NCBI GenBank assembly: GCA_024653355.1
Contig: JANLFQ010000001.1
Coordinates: 1,088,829-1,152,828, forward strand
Direction: 5' to 3'
From: a candidate division WOR-3 bacterium
GTDB lineage: Bacteria; Hydrothermota; Tepidihabitantia; Tepidihabitantales; Tepidihabitantaceae
Length of the DNA: 64,000 nucleotides
Numbering within the stretch: the stretch's first letter is position 1; each line of letters opens with the position of its first letter. Below, piece by piece: positions 8,029 to 16,342 of the stretch. Under the pieces are notes generated by a model. It did not search any database. It was not told where the DNA came from and was given only the letters and a program-made list of their open reading frames with translations. Position numbers and translations under genes: made by a program.

Positions 8029-9003
8029 ATGGGTAAGGAAAAGGACATCGCCCGGGCTCTTAAACAGGGCGGAGTTATCGCCCCGCTGTTCGGCACAACC
8101 TGCCTGTTGAGCACAGATAAAGAGAAGATTGTCCAACTTTTGGGCACCGCCTATCAACTCGTTCACCCGGAAAAATTACCCCCCGGTGAGTTGAAACACC
8201 CCGAACTTTTAAACCTGCCGTTAGTAATGATTACCGAAACACAACAACCGGGCTGGGCCGTTGCACCGTCAGGGTTATTAGCGGCGGCAGTTGCCTCAAT
8301 TGCGCAGCCGGTCTGGTTCGGCATCCCAGACCAAGCAGAAGATATTGAAGAGACCGTTGAGATTGCTGGTAACTGGATAAAAATGCAACTTGACAATGAT
8401 ATGCCCGCCGATATTGGACCCACCGTCCTTGACCTGTCCGATTTACCCCCGGTTGTTCTGCGTAAAGGCACACCGGGCATACTTAAACTGGAGCAGATTC
8501 TCGGGACAAAAATTCATCTCGGTCCGAAAGTGATACTTTCCGTCCTTGTGGTCTGCACCGGCAACTCCTGCCGCAGCCCGCTTGCCGCGGCGATTCTCTC
8601 TCAGATTTGCACCGAACTGCCGGTCGTGGTCAGTTCCGCAGGAATTGCGGCACCGGTTGGTAATCCGGCAACCCAGTTCGCAATCGCCGTGGGTAAAGAG
8701 ATGGGTGTTGACCTCACGAGCCATCGGGCACGGCAACTGGACCAAAAGATGGTTGAAACCGCAGACCTGATTCTCGTAATGGAACAGGGTCAGCGTCGGT
8801 TCATTCTTGAACAGGTGCCTGGGGCGGCAGAGAAAGTCCGGCTTTTGGGCGGCTATCCGGAAAAAGAAGAGGAGATTCCAGACCCAATCGGACGCTCGAT
8901 AGAGTTTTATCGCCAAATCGCACTGCTCCTTAAATCGGGTGCACTCCGGGTTGCCGCAGACATCAAAAGTAGATTAAAACCAAAACATCGCCTTGAAAAT
9001 TAA
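8029..9003 (+). CDS. Fusion of a degenerate TsaC/Sua5-like domain with a low-molecular-weight protein-tyrosine phosphatase
   Basis: Residues 1-165 resemble the YrdC/Sua5 fold: an ALKQGGVIAPL start and the late block GPTVLDLSDLPPVVLRKGTPG. They lack the usual K-x-R substrate motif near residues 45-55, so threonylcarbamoyl-AMP synthesis is doubtful. Residues 171-320 are a complete LMW-PTP/ArsC-type domain with CTGNSCRS (Cys176 and Arg182 of the C-x5-R loop) and the general-acid motif DP (Asp285-Pro286). Separate sua5 and LMW-PTP genes are neighbours in Bacillus (ywlC, ywlE), which makes a fusion plausible. The ATG at 8029 is close behind purD. The likely activity is protein phosphatase, probably phosphotyrosine or phosphoarginine. 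Confidence 0.8.
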   Translation: MGKEKDIARALKQGGVIAPLFGTTCLLSTDKEKIVQLLGTAYQLVHPEKLPPGELKHPELLNLPLVMITETQQPGWAVAPSGLLAAAVASIAQPVWFGIPDQAEDIEETVEIAGNWIKMQLDNDMPADIGPTVLDLSDLPPVVLRKGTPGILKLEQILGTKIHLGPKVILSVLVVCTGNSCRSPLAAAILSQICTELPVVVSSAGIAAPVGNPATQFAIAVGKEMGVDLTSHRARQLDQKMVETADLILVMEQGQRRFILEQVPGAAEKVRLLGGYPEKEEEIPDPIGRSIEFYRQIALLLKSGALRVAADIKSRLKPKHRLEN

Positions 9004-9025
9004 ACAAAGATAAAAAGGAGTGTTT

Positions 9026-10177
9026 ATGGAGTATTTTTTAACCGATAGTCAAAAAGAAATCCGGGACCTTGCCCGGCGTTTTGCTCAGGAGAAAATCAAG
9101 CCGGTACGAGCGGAACTGGACCGCACCGGTGAATTCCCCTTTGCCCTGATGAAAGAGATGGCAGAACTGGGGCTGATGGGTGTTTACATTCCAGAAGAGT
9201 ACGGTGGTTTTGGCGGCGGCATAATGGAGATGTGTCTTGTTGTTGAAGAACTCTCCCGGATTGACGGTGCTGTTGCCCTCTGTTACGCCGCCTGTGGCCT
9301 TGGTACCTTCCCCATCCTCCTTGCCGGCACCGAAGAGCAGAAAAAGAAGTACCTACCCCGACTCGCCGCGGGCGAACTCGCGGCATTTGCGATTACCGAA
9401 GCCCAAGCCGGTTCTGACGCCAGCAATGTAAAAACCCGGGCACGCCGCGAAGGCGACCACTATGTGCTCAACGGCACCAAGCAGTTCATCACCAATGGCA
9501 GTGTTGCCAAGATTTATACGGTTATTGCTTCTACCGATCCGGCACGCGGGGCACGCGGGTTGTCCGCCTTCATCGTTGAAGATGGCACACCGGGCTTCAC
9601 CTACGGCAAGATTGAAGACAAGATGGGCATCCGCTGCTCAAAAACCGCGGAACTCGTTTTCCAGGACTGCCGGGTGCCCGCAGAAAATCTCATCGGTGGC
9701 CGCGAAGGTATGGGTTTTGTCCATACGATGCGCACCTTTGACCGTACCCGGCCTGGAGTTGGTGCTCAGGCACTGGGAATTGCCCAGGGTGCCCTTGACG
9801 AAGCCCTGGAGTACGCCAAAACCCGCATTCAATTTGACCAGCCTATCGCCAGTTTCCAGGCGGTGCAACTGATGCTCGCCGATATGGCGATTCAGATTGA
9901 AGCCTCGCGCGCTCTGGTTTACGAAGCGGCGCGCGCCGCCGATGCCGGAGTCAAAAACATCGCCGGCATCGCGGCAATGGCAAAGGTGATGGCGTCCGAC
10001 ACCGCAATGCGCGTCACCACCGATGCGGTGCAACTTCTGGGCGGCTACGGCTATATGAAAGACTATCCGGTAGAGAAGATGATGCGCGACGCCAAAATCA
10101 CCCAGATTTACGAAGGGACAAACCAGATTCAACGCCTGGTCATCGCCTCGGAGTTGATCAAAGGAACCCTCTGGTGA
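9026..10177 (+). CDS. Acyl-CoA dehydrogenase
   Basis: This is an FAD enzyme that oxidises acyl-CoA to enoyl-CoA and passes electrons to electron-transfer flavoprotein. The 383 residues contain the N-terminal helical domain (LTDSQKEIRDLARRFAQ), FAITEAQAGSDAS (FAD/substrate loop) and the C-terminal helical domain. The catalytic Glu is in QIYEGTNQIQRLVI. I place the start at ATG 9026, five bases after AAAGGAG; a GTG at 9020 lies inside that site. The stop overlaps the lpd GTG start by four bases, so the pair is coupled. Chain-length preference cannot be read from the sequence; short-chain (butyryl/isovaleryl-type) is likely. Confidence 0.92.
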   Translation: MEYFLTDSQKEIRDLARRFAQEKIKPVRAELDRTGEFPFALMKEMAELGLMGVYIPEEYGGFGGGIMEMCLVVEELSRIDGAVALCYAACGLGTFPILLAGTEEQKKKYLPRLAAGELAAFAITEAQAGSDASNVKTRARREGDHYVLNGTKQFITNGSVAKIYTVIASTDPARGARGLSAFIVEDGTPGFTYGKIEDKMGIRCSKTAELVFQDCRVPAENLIGGREGMGFVHTMRTFDRTRPGVGAQALGIAQGALDEALEYAKTRIQFDQPIASFQAVQLMLADMAIQIEASRALVYEAARAADAGVKNIAGIAAMAKVMASDTAMRVTTDAVQLLGGYGYMKDYPVEKMMRDAKITQIYEGTNQIQRLVIASELIKGTLW

Positions 10178-11586
10178 AAGGTATGGAAAGCAAATTTGAT
10201 GCGGTACTGATCGGTGCCGGTCCTGCCGGTTATGTTGGGGCAATCCGTCTTGCCCAACTGGGCAAAAGGGTTGCCGTGGTGGAAGAAGCCCGAGTCGGCG
10301 GGGTCTGTTTAAATCGCGGCTGCATTCCGGTAAAATCACTGCTCCATGCCGCGGCTGTGGTGCGCAATGCCCAGGAAGCCCGGACAATGGGTATCACATT
10401 TCAGACACCCGAACTGGACCCGGTAAGCCTTAACTCCTGGAAGGCACGCATCATCGACCGCTTGGCACGGGGTATTGAGTTCCTGTTCAAAGCCAATGGT
10501 GTCGAACTGTTCCGGGGTAAAGCCCGACTCGTTGCACCGGACCGGGTTGTTGTCCAGGGAAACGAAAACGAAACTGAACTTTCTGCCCCCCATATCATCG
10601 TCGCCACCGGCTCGGAGCCAGCGGTTTTACCCGGGCTGGAACCGGACCACAAAAAGGTCATCGACTCCAACAGCGCCCTGAACTTAGTCCAGTTGCCCGA
10701 AAGCATCGTCATCGTCGGCGCGGGCGCAATTGGACTGGAGTTCGCAACCATCTTCCGGCGTCTTGGTGCTAAAGTGACCGTGCTTGAACTGTGCGACTCA
10801 ATTTTGCCCGGGATTGACCGCGACCTTACCACCCTGCTCCAGCGCCAGATGGAACGGGAAGGAGTCCAGTTTCACACCGGGGTCAAAGGCTTATTTTGCC
10901 CTCCGCCAGCGGAAACCGCCCGGGTTTGCGCCCAGGAACCACAACCCCTTGAATGGCAGGCGGACACGGTACTAATCGCGGTGGGCAGAACCGCCCGCAC
11001 TGCGGGACTGGGAATTGAAAATCTGGGGATAAAGGTCGACCGCCGCGGCTTTATTGTGACCGACCAGAAATACGAGACAAACATCAAGGGCGTTTACGCA
11101 ATCGGTGATGTCCGGGGCGGGCATCTTCTTGCCCATAAGGCGATGTACGAAGGTTTCAACCTTGCCGAGGCGCTTGCTTTAAATAAGAAACCGGTTCTCG
11201 GAGAAAAGAAGCCCATCCCCGCAGTTGTTTACACCGACCCAGAAATTGCCACCGTCGGCTTGACCGAAACAATTGCCAACGAACAGGGTTTAAAGGTTAA
11301 AATCGCCCGGGTACCGGTGAACGCCATTGGCAGGTCTTTGACATTAAACCGCGCCGAAGGTGTTTGCAAACTCGTGATGGACGAAAAAACCGGTAAAATC
11401 GTTGGTGGTGGCGTTGTTGCACCCGGCGCTGATGTCCTCATCGCCGAAATCACCATTGCGGTCGAACTGGGTTTGACCGCGGAACAGTTAGGTAAACCGG
11501 TTCATCCCCATCCGACGATGAGCGAACTGGTGTTTGAAACCGCCCACGCCCTGCTCGGCAGTGCCATTCACATCGTGAACCGCTAA
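10174..11586 (+). CDS. lpdA: Dihydrolipoyl dehydrogenase (E3)
   Basis: E3 reoxidises protein-bound dihydrolipoamide with NAD+ in 2-oxoacid dehydrogenase or glycine-cleavage complexes. The 470-residue protein has the FAD motif GAGPAGYVGA (14-23), redox disulfide CLNRGC (Cys45, Cys50) and NAD motif GAGAIGLEFA. It also has the AIGDVRGGHLLAHKAM block and the C-terminal active-site HPHPTMSE. The GTG at 10174 overlaps the acyl-CoA dehydrogenase stop (GTGA), with AAAGGA upstream. An in-frame ATG at 10183 is an alternative. Next to lipB, it suggests lipoate-dependent metabolism, although no E1, E2 or gcv gene is in the window. Confidence 0.95.
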   Translation: MKGMESKFDAVLIGAGPAGYVGAIRLAQLGKRVAVVEEARVGGVCLNRGCIPVKSLLHAAAVVRNAQEARTMGITFQTPELDPVSLNSWKARIIDRLARGIEFLFKANGVELFRGKARLVAPDRVVVQGNENETELSAPHIIVATGSEPAVLPGLEPDHKKVIDSNSALNLVQLPESIVIVGAGAIGLEFATIFRRLGAKVTVLELCDSILPGIDRDLTTLLQRQMEREGVQFHTGVKGLFCPPPAETARVCAQEPQPLEWQADTVLIAVGRTARTAGLGIENLGIKVDRRGFIVTDQKYETNIKGVYAIGDVRGGHLLAHKAMYEGFNLAEALALNKKPVLGEKKPIPAVVYTDPEIATVGLTETIANEQGLKVKIARVPVNAIGRSLTLNRAEGVCKLVMDEKTGKIVGGGVVAPGADVLIAEITIAVELGLTAEQLGKPVHPHPTMSELVFETAHALLGSAIHIVNR

Positions 11587-11595
11587 ACATCCAGG

Positions 11596-12315
11596 ATGCG
11601 TCCGGCAATTTTGCTGCAACTTGGCTCGGTTGACTATCTGACCGCGCTCGAACTCCAGCACGAACTGCACCGGCTCCGGCACAACGGGACGATTGAAGAT
11701 ATCCTGCTACTCCTCGAACACCCGCCCGTCATCACCATTGGCCGCCGGGCAAACAGAAAAAACCTTCTCGTCCCAGAAGAAGAACTTGCTCGCCGGGGCA
11801 TAAAAGTCTATCAGATTGAGCGGGGTGGAGACATCACCTATCACGGTCCCGGACAACTTATCGGCTACACCATCTTTCATTTAGGCGCCGGGCTCCTCGG
11901 AGTGCGCCGTTTTGTCGAAGGGGTGGAACAGGCATTGATATTTGCCCTGAAACAACTCGGTGTTGACGCCGGTGTAAAACCAAAACAGATTGGCGTCTGG
12001 GTCCAGGACAAAAAAATCGCCTCCCTGGGCATCGCGGTAAAAGACCACATCACCCTGCACGGCTTTGCCCTCAATGTCCAGGGCGACCTCGCCAACTTTC
12101 AACTCATCAACCCCTGCGGTTTAAACCCTTCGGTAATGACCACGATTGAACGCGCCGGCGGTCAGACCGCAATGCCTCTGGTTCGCAAGGCGGTCATCGC
12201 CGGATTCGAACAGGTTTTCGGGATTAAATTTCAGAAAAATTTGCCCCGCAGCTTGACCTCGCTGACAAAACGACTCAGCGTTTTCTGCATCTCCTCGGCA
12301 TCAGACCGGGAATAA
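11596..12315 (+). CDS. lipB: Lipoyl(octanoyl) transferase LipB
   Basis: LipB moves octanoyl groups from acyl carrier protein to lipoyl domains. The 239-residue product shows the signature RGGDITYHGPGQLIGY. The catalytic Lys lies in DKKIASLGIAV, and the catalytic Cys in INPCGLNPSVMT. The ATG lies 10 bases after the lpd stop with AGGA close by. Its last 85 bases overlap, in opposite direction, the 3' end of the radical-SAM gene at 12231-12938. The C-terminal 28 residues are thus outside the family core. It forms a lipoate-related group with lpd. Confidence 0.93.
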   Translation: MRPAILLQLGSVDYLTALELQHELHRLRHNGTIEDILLLLEHPPVITIGRRANRKNLLVPEEELARRGIKVYQIERGGDITYHGPGQLIGYTIFHLGAGLLGVRRFVEGVEQALIFALKQLGVDAGVKPKQIGVWVQDKKIASLGIAVKDHITLHGFALNVQGDLANFQLINPCGLNPSVMTTIERAGGQTAMPLVRKAVIAGFEQVFGIKFQKNLPRSLTSLTKRLSVFCISSASDRE

Positions 12316-12938
12316 GGTACCTTTTCCCGATAACTTTTCAACCGGGCGTTCTCCGGGACAAACTGCTGCAAAATCACCCGTTTTGCCCCTTTCAAAATGG
12401 TACCAATAGCCTCCATATCACCCTTCTCCACCAGACCGGGCACCAGTGTAATCCGGAACTCAGCCTCCTTGTCCCATTGCAGCAGTAACTTAACAGAACG
12501 GCGCAACGGTGCCAGATTCGGCAAATCCCGACCGCAGGCGATTGAATAACGCTCGTTAAATGGTGCCTTGACATCCATCGCCACAAAGTCAACCAGTTGC
12601 AACGCCATTGCCCTTTTCAGGGCATAGGGAAACGAGCCATTGGTATCCAGTTTCACTTTCAACCCCAGCCGCTTGATATCCGCGCACAACTCAAATATCT
12701 CCGGATGCATCAACGGTTCACCACCGGTTACGACAACACCATCGAGCCAGCCCAGTTTCCGCTCTAGTTCCGGTTTAAGTTCCTCCCAGGTAATCTCGGG
12801 CAACGCCGGGTCGTCGTTGGCGATTGAACTGTTATGGCAGAAAGGACAGACAAAATTACACCCGCCAATGAAAATCACCGAACTGATTTTGCCATCCCAG
12901 TCAATCAGTGATGTCGGGACAAAACCGAGGATGCGCAT
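12231..12938 (-). CDS. Radical-SAM anaerobic ribonucleotide-reductase activating protein (NrdG2-like)
   Basis: The 235-residue radical-SAM protein carries CNFVCPFC (Cys27, Cys31, Cys34), which binds the 4Fe-4S cluster and S-adenosylmethionine. It also has VVTGGEPLMHPEI and the AMDVKAPFNERY strand. This is the pattern of the anaerobic NTP-reductase activase family (TIGR02495), which installs a glycyl radical on NrdD. It suggests anaerobic life, although nrdD itself is not in the window, so another glycyl-radical partner is possible. The ATG lies six bases after a TATTAT -10 box and has no Shine-Dalgarno. The 3' end overlaps lipB by 85 bases. Confidence 0.88.
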   Translation of the reverse strand: MRILGFVPTSLIDWDGKISSVIFIGGCNFVCPFCHNSSIANDDPALPEITWEELKPELERKLGWLDGVVVTGGEPLMHPEIFELCADIKRLGLKVKLDTNGSFPYALKRAMALQLVDFVAMDVKAPFNERYSIACGRDLPNLAPLRRSVKLLLQWDKEAEFRITLVPGLVEKGDMEAIGTILKGAKRVILQQFVPENARLKSYREKVPYSRSDAEEMQKTLSRFVSEVKLRGKFF

Positions 12939-12944
12939 CCCCGA

Positions 12945-12972
12945 ATAATAAACCGTGCGCCCCTTGAGTCAA
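12945..12972 (-). promoter_or_regulatory. Promoter giving a probably leaderless mRNA for the radical-SAM gene
   Basis: On the minus strand TTGACT (12972-12967) and TATTAT (12950-12945) are 16 bp apart. The ATG is only six bases beyond the -10 box, so transcription should start at or next to the start codon. Confidence 0.65.
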
Positions 12973-13023
12973 GCAAAGAATTAAAAAAGAATTAGAATCC
13001 GGGCACGGTGCAGAGTGCCCGCT

Positions 13024-13944
13024 CTATCCGTGCAGGTTTAAATACTCGTGCGCCATCATCGCGGCCAGCGCGCCATCACCAACCGCGGTCGCAATCTGGC
13101 GCAGCGACTTACGCCGCACATCGCCAGCGGCAAAAACACCGGGCAGAGAGGTCTGCAGATTCTCATCGGTGATGATAAACCCGGCTTCGTCCAGGTTGAG
13201 CATACCCTGACACCAACCGGTGTTGGGCACCAGCCCGACATAGATAAACAGTGCGGCGACCGGCAGGGTCGTCAGCGCCCCGGTTTTCAAATCTTTTATC
13301 GTCAGACCCTCCAGCCGGTTGGTGCCGTTGAAACCTGTTATCACGCGGGAAAGCAACAGTTCTATCTTCGGGTTCTGCCGGGTGCGCTCCTGACAGACCT
13401 TTGCCGCCCGGAACTCATCCCGGCGGTGAATAAGATACACCCGGGAGCAGAACCGGGTTAGATAGTTCGCCTCAGCCAGCGCCGAATCACCGCCCCCAAC
13501 AACCGCCACCGCCTGGTCGCGAAACAAAGGACCGTCACATATCGCACAGTACGATATCCCCCTGCCAACAAACCGCTCCTCACCCTCAACACCCAGTTGC
13601 CTTGGCTTGGTGCCGGTGCAGATAATCACCGCACCGGGATTAAAATTACCCAGCGATGTTTTCACCTCCAGACCCTGAGCGCTGCGGTCAATTCCCGTAA
13701 CCTCCCCGGTCTCAAACTGGCACCCGAACCGGCGTGCCTGCGCCTCCATCCGCGCCACCAGTTCCACCGCATCAATCGGCTCAGCAAAACCCGGATAGTT
13801 TTCCACAATCGCCGTCTTTGCCACCTGACCGCCAATCAGTTCGCTCTCAATCACCAACGCCTTGCGCCCGGCGCGACTGGCGTAAATCCCCGCGGTCATA
13901 CCCGCAGGTCCGGCACCAACAATCAGTACTTCAGGTTCAGCCAT
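13024..13944 (-). CDS. trxB: Thioredoxin-disulfide reductase
   Basis: TrxB passes electrons from NADPH through FAD to thioredoxin. The 306-residue protein has the FAD motif GAGPAGMTAGIYASRAG, the redox pair CAIC (Cys133, Cys136) followed by DGP, and the pyridine-nucleotide motif GGGDSALAEANYL. It ends with the FAD-binding GVFAAGDVR and QIATAVGDGALAA blocks. The start overlaps the argF stop by eight bases, and it is the last gene of the hslU-argF-trxB group. Ferredoxin-dependent variants of the family cannot be excluded by eye. Confidence 0.95.
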   Translation of the reverse strand: MAEPEVLIVGAGPAGMTAGIYASRAGRKALVIESELIGGQVAKTAIVENYPGFAEPIDAVELVARMEAQARRFGCQFETGEVTGIDRSAQGLEVKTSLGNFNPGAVIICTGTKPRQLGVEGEERFVGRGISYCAICDGPLFRDQAVAVVGGGDSALAEANYLTRFCSRVYLIHRRDEFRAAKVCQERTRQNPKIELLLSRVITGFNGTNRLEGLTIKDLKTGALTTLPVAALFIYVGLVPNTGWCQGMLNLDEAGFIITDENLQTSLPGVFAAGDVRRKSLRQIATAVGDGALAAMMAHEYLNLHG

Positions 13945-14863
13945 CTTTCAACAAACGGGCAAGAAGCGCGCGCTGAATGTGCAACCGATTCTCTGCCTGG
14001 TCATAAACAATCGCCTGGGGACCATCAAGCACATCGTCGGTAATCTCTTCGCCCCGATGTGCCGGCAGACAGTGCAAAACTTTGGTCGTTGGTTTTGCCC
14101 GTGCCAGCAGCGCCCGGTTCACCTGAAACGGCTGGAATATCTGGCGCCGTTGCGCCGCCTCATCCTCCTGGCCCATTGAAGCCCATACATCGGTGTAGAT
14201 AAAATCGGCATTCGCCACCGCCTCACACGGGTCATAAGTGAATTTCAACATTGCCCCGCTCTTTGCCGCAAATTCGCGGCTCTGGGCGGTGATTTCGGCG
14301 TTGGGCTCAAACCCTCGGGGTGTTGCCACATTCAGATTAAACCCAACAATCCCGGCGGCAAGAAGCAAAGAGTGACACACATTGTTGCCATCACCGGTCC
14401 AGGCGATGGTTACCCCATCAAGCCGGCCATAATGCTGGCGAATCGTCAAAAGGTCGGCAAGAATCTGGCAGGGGTGTTCAAGGTCCGAAAGGGCGTTGAT
14501 AACCGGAATAGTTGCCGCCTGTGCCAGCCCGGTTACCTTTTCATGCTCAAAAACCCGGGCGATAATCACATCCACCCAGCGCGACAGATTCCGGGCAACA
14601 TCGGGCACACTTTCCCTGGTTCCGAGTCCGATATCGGTCGGACTCAAGTAGGTACTGGTTGCGCCCAGTTGATGCAGCGCGCGCTCAAATGTCACCCGGG
14701 TGCGCAGACTGGGCTTCTCAAAAATCAAAACCCCCATCTTGCCCCGGGCGTTAGATAGCACCTTTTCCTTTTTAACCGCAGCCTTGAGTTGTTCCGCTTC
14801 GTCCAGAAGCGTCACAATCTCTTCCTTTGTTAAATCGGCAATTGATGTTAAGTCCTTCTTCAT
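13937..14863 (-). CDS. argF: Ornithine carbamoyltransferase
   Basis: The enzyme makes citrulline from ornithine and carbamoyl phosphate in arginine synthesis. The 308-residue protein shows the carbamoyl-phosphate loop as SLRTR (52-56, a known variant of STRTR), HPCQILADLLT and GDGNNVCHS. DVWASMGQE (the SMG ornithine loop) and HCLPAHRG complete the active site. These separate it from aspartate transcarbamylase. The ATG starts two bases after the hslU stop, so the genes are co-transcribed. No other arginine gene is nearby. Confidence 0.95.
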   Translation of the reverse strand: MKKDLTSIADLTKEEIVTLLDEAEQLKAAVKKEKVLSNARGKMGVLIFEKPSLRTRVTFERALHQLGATSTYLSPTDIGLGTRESVPDVARNLSRWVDVIIARVFEHEKVTGLAQAATIPVINALSDLEHPCQILADLLTIRQHYGRLDGVTIAWTGDGNNVCHSLLLAAGIVGFNLNVATPRGFEPNAEITAQSREFAAKSGAMLKFTYDPCEAVANADFIYTDVWASMGQEDEAAQRRQIFQPFQVNRALLARAKPTTKVLHCLPAHRGEEITDDVLDGPQAIVYDQAENRLHIQRALLARLLKDG

Positions 14864-14865
14864 AA

Positions 14866-16230
14866 TTATAAAATATAGCGACTTAAATCCTTGCTGGCAA
14901 CTATGTCTTTGAGCCGCCGGTGCACATAGCCGGCATCAATCCGCACCACCTTTGTCTTCGGGTTGGGCAAATCAAACAGGATGTCCTCAAGCAGCGTGGT
15001 CATCACCGTATGCAGGCGCCGGGCACCGATGTTCTCGGTCTCGCTGTTCACCTGAAACGCAATCTCGGCAACCGCATCAATTGCCGTTTTGGTAAATGTC
15101 AACTCCACCCCCTCAGCGGCAAGCAGGGCGGTGTACTGCTTGATGAGCGCATTCTCGGGCTCAATTAGAATCCGCTTAAAGTCGCTTGCCGTCAAAGGCT
15201 GCAACTCCACCCGAATCGGAAACCGCCCCTGCAACTCCGGTATCATATCAGACGGCTTGACCTTGTGAAATGCGCCCGCGGCAATAAACAGAATATGGTC
15301 GGTCCGCACCATCCCGTACTTGGTCAAAACCGTTGACCCTTCAACCACCGGCAACAGGTCGCGCTGCACCCCTTCCCGTGACACATCCGGTCCAGAACTG
15401 GCGGGCGTCGTGCTCACCACCTTGTCAATCTCATCGATAAACACAATCCCGCTCTCTTCCACCCGGCGTTTTGCCTCAGCAACCACCTCGTCCATATCAA
15501 TCAACTTCTGTGCCTCCTCCTGAACAAGCACCCGTTTCGCCTCGGCAACGGTCAGTTTGCGCCGCTTTGTCTGCTTGGGCAGGGTTGGACCCAGAATGTC
15601 CTGCAACTGAATCAAAATCTCCTCGCCACCCAGCGGTGCGAGCGCGTCGGCAAAAGGAAAGGTGGTCGTGGTTGACTTCACCTCCACCATTTGGCTATCC
15701 AGTTCCCCGGCACGCAACTTTGCCCTTAACCGCTCCCGGGCGCCTGATGCTCGCCCCTCATCATCGGGCAACAGCAACTTCAGCAACTTCTCCTCGGCAA
15801 GCGCCTCAGCCCGACTCTGCACCTCGCGGGTTTTCTCTGCCCGCACCATATTGACGCCAATCTCCATCAAATCCCGAATCATTGAATCAACATCCCGCCC
15901 CACATAGCCGACCTCGGTAAACTTTGACGCCTCAACCTTGACAAAAGGTGCCTGAGCGAGCCGGGCAAGACGCCGGGCAATCTCGGTCTTACCGACTCCG
16001 GTTGGTCCAATGAGAATGATGTTGTTGGGCAGAATCTCCTCCCGCAGCCGCTCCGGCACCTGTTGTCGGCGCCAGCGGTTGCGCAGCGCAATCGCCACCG
16101 CCCGCTTTGCCTTATGCTGACCAACGATAAACCGGTCAAGTTCGGCAACAATCTCTTTCGGGGTCAGCGTGCGCTCCGGCGCTACCGGCACCAGTTCTGA
16201 AGAAAACCGGTCAGATGGAGTAACATTCAT
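14866..16230 (-). CDS. hslU: ATP-dependent protease ATPase subunit HslU
   Basis: HslU (ClpY) is the AAA+ unfoldase that feeds proteins into the HslV peptidase. The product has GPTGVGKTE (Walker A, about 75-83) and an I-domain near 110-240. It also has [10 protein letters not shown] (Walker B), GRFPIRVEL and [10 protein letters not shown] (sensor 2), and ends RYIL, as HslU usually does for docking to HslV. I choose the ATG at 16230 (454 residues) because an upstream TTG at 16242 lies inside the -10 box. hslV, normally just upstream, is absent here; an AT-rich orphan gene occupies that place. Confidence 0.94.
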   Translation of the reverse strand: MNVTPSDRFSSELVPVAPERTLTPKEIVAELDRFIVGQHKAKRAVAIALRNRWRRQQVPERLREEILPNNIILIGPTGVGKTEIARRLARLAQAPFVKVEASKFTEVGYVGRDVDSMIRDLMEIGVNMVRAEKTREVQSRAEALAEEKLLKLLLPDDEGRASGARERLRAKLRAGELDSQMVEVKSTTTTFPFADALAPLGGEEILIQLQDILGPTLPKQTKRRKLTVAEAKRVLVQEEAQKLIDMDEVVAEAKRRVEESGIVFIDEIDKVVSTTPASSGPDVSREGVQRDLLPVVEGSTVLTKYGMVRTDHILFIAAGAFHKVKPSDMIPELQGRFPIRVELQPLTASDFKRILIEPENALIKQYTALLAAEGVELTFTKTAIDAVAEIAFQVNSETENIGARRLHTVMTTLLEDILFDLPNPKTKVVRIDAGYVHRRLKDIVASKDLSRYIL

Positions 16231-16241
16231 CGGGATAAACA

Positions 16242-16269
16242 ATTATAGAAGGGATTGGAGACAAGTCAA
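16242..16269 (-). promoter_or_regulatory. Promoter of hslU-argF-trxB, nearly leaderless
   Basis: On the minus strand TTGACT (16269-16264) and TATAAT (16247-16242) are 16 bp apart. The hslU ATG is 11 bases past the -10 box, leaving a leader of only about five bases and no room for a ribosome site. Confidence 0.7.
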
Positions 16270-16342
16270 TGCCAATTGACAGACAACTGCGACAATGGAA
16301 ATTTGTCAGTGCCCTTTGCTTCGGATTTTAGGGGTAAAAGGT

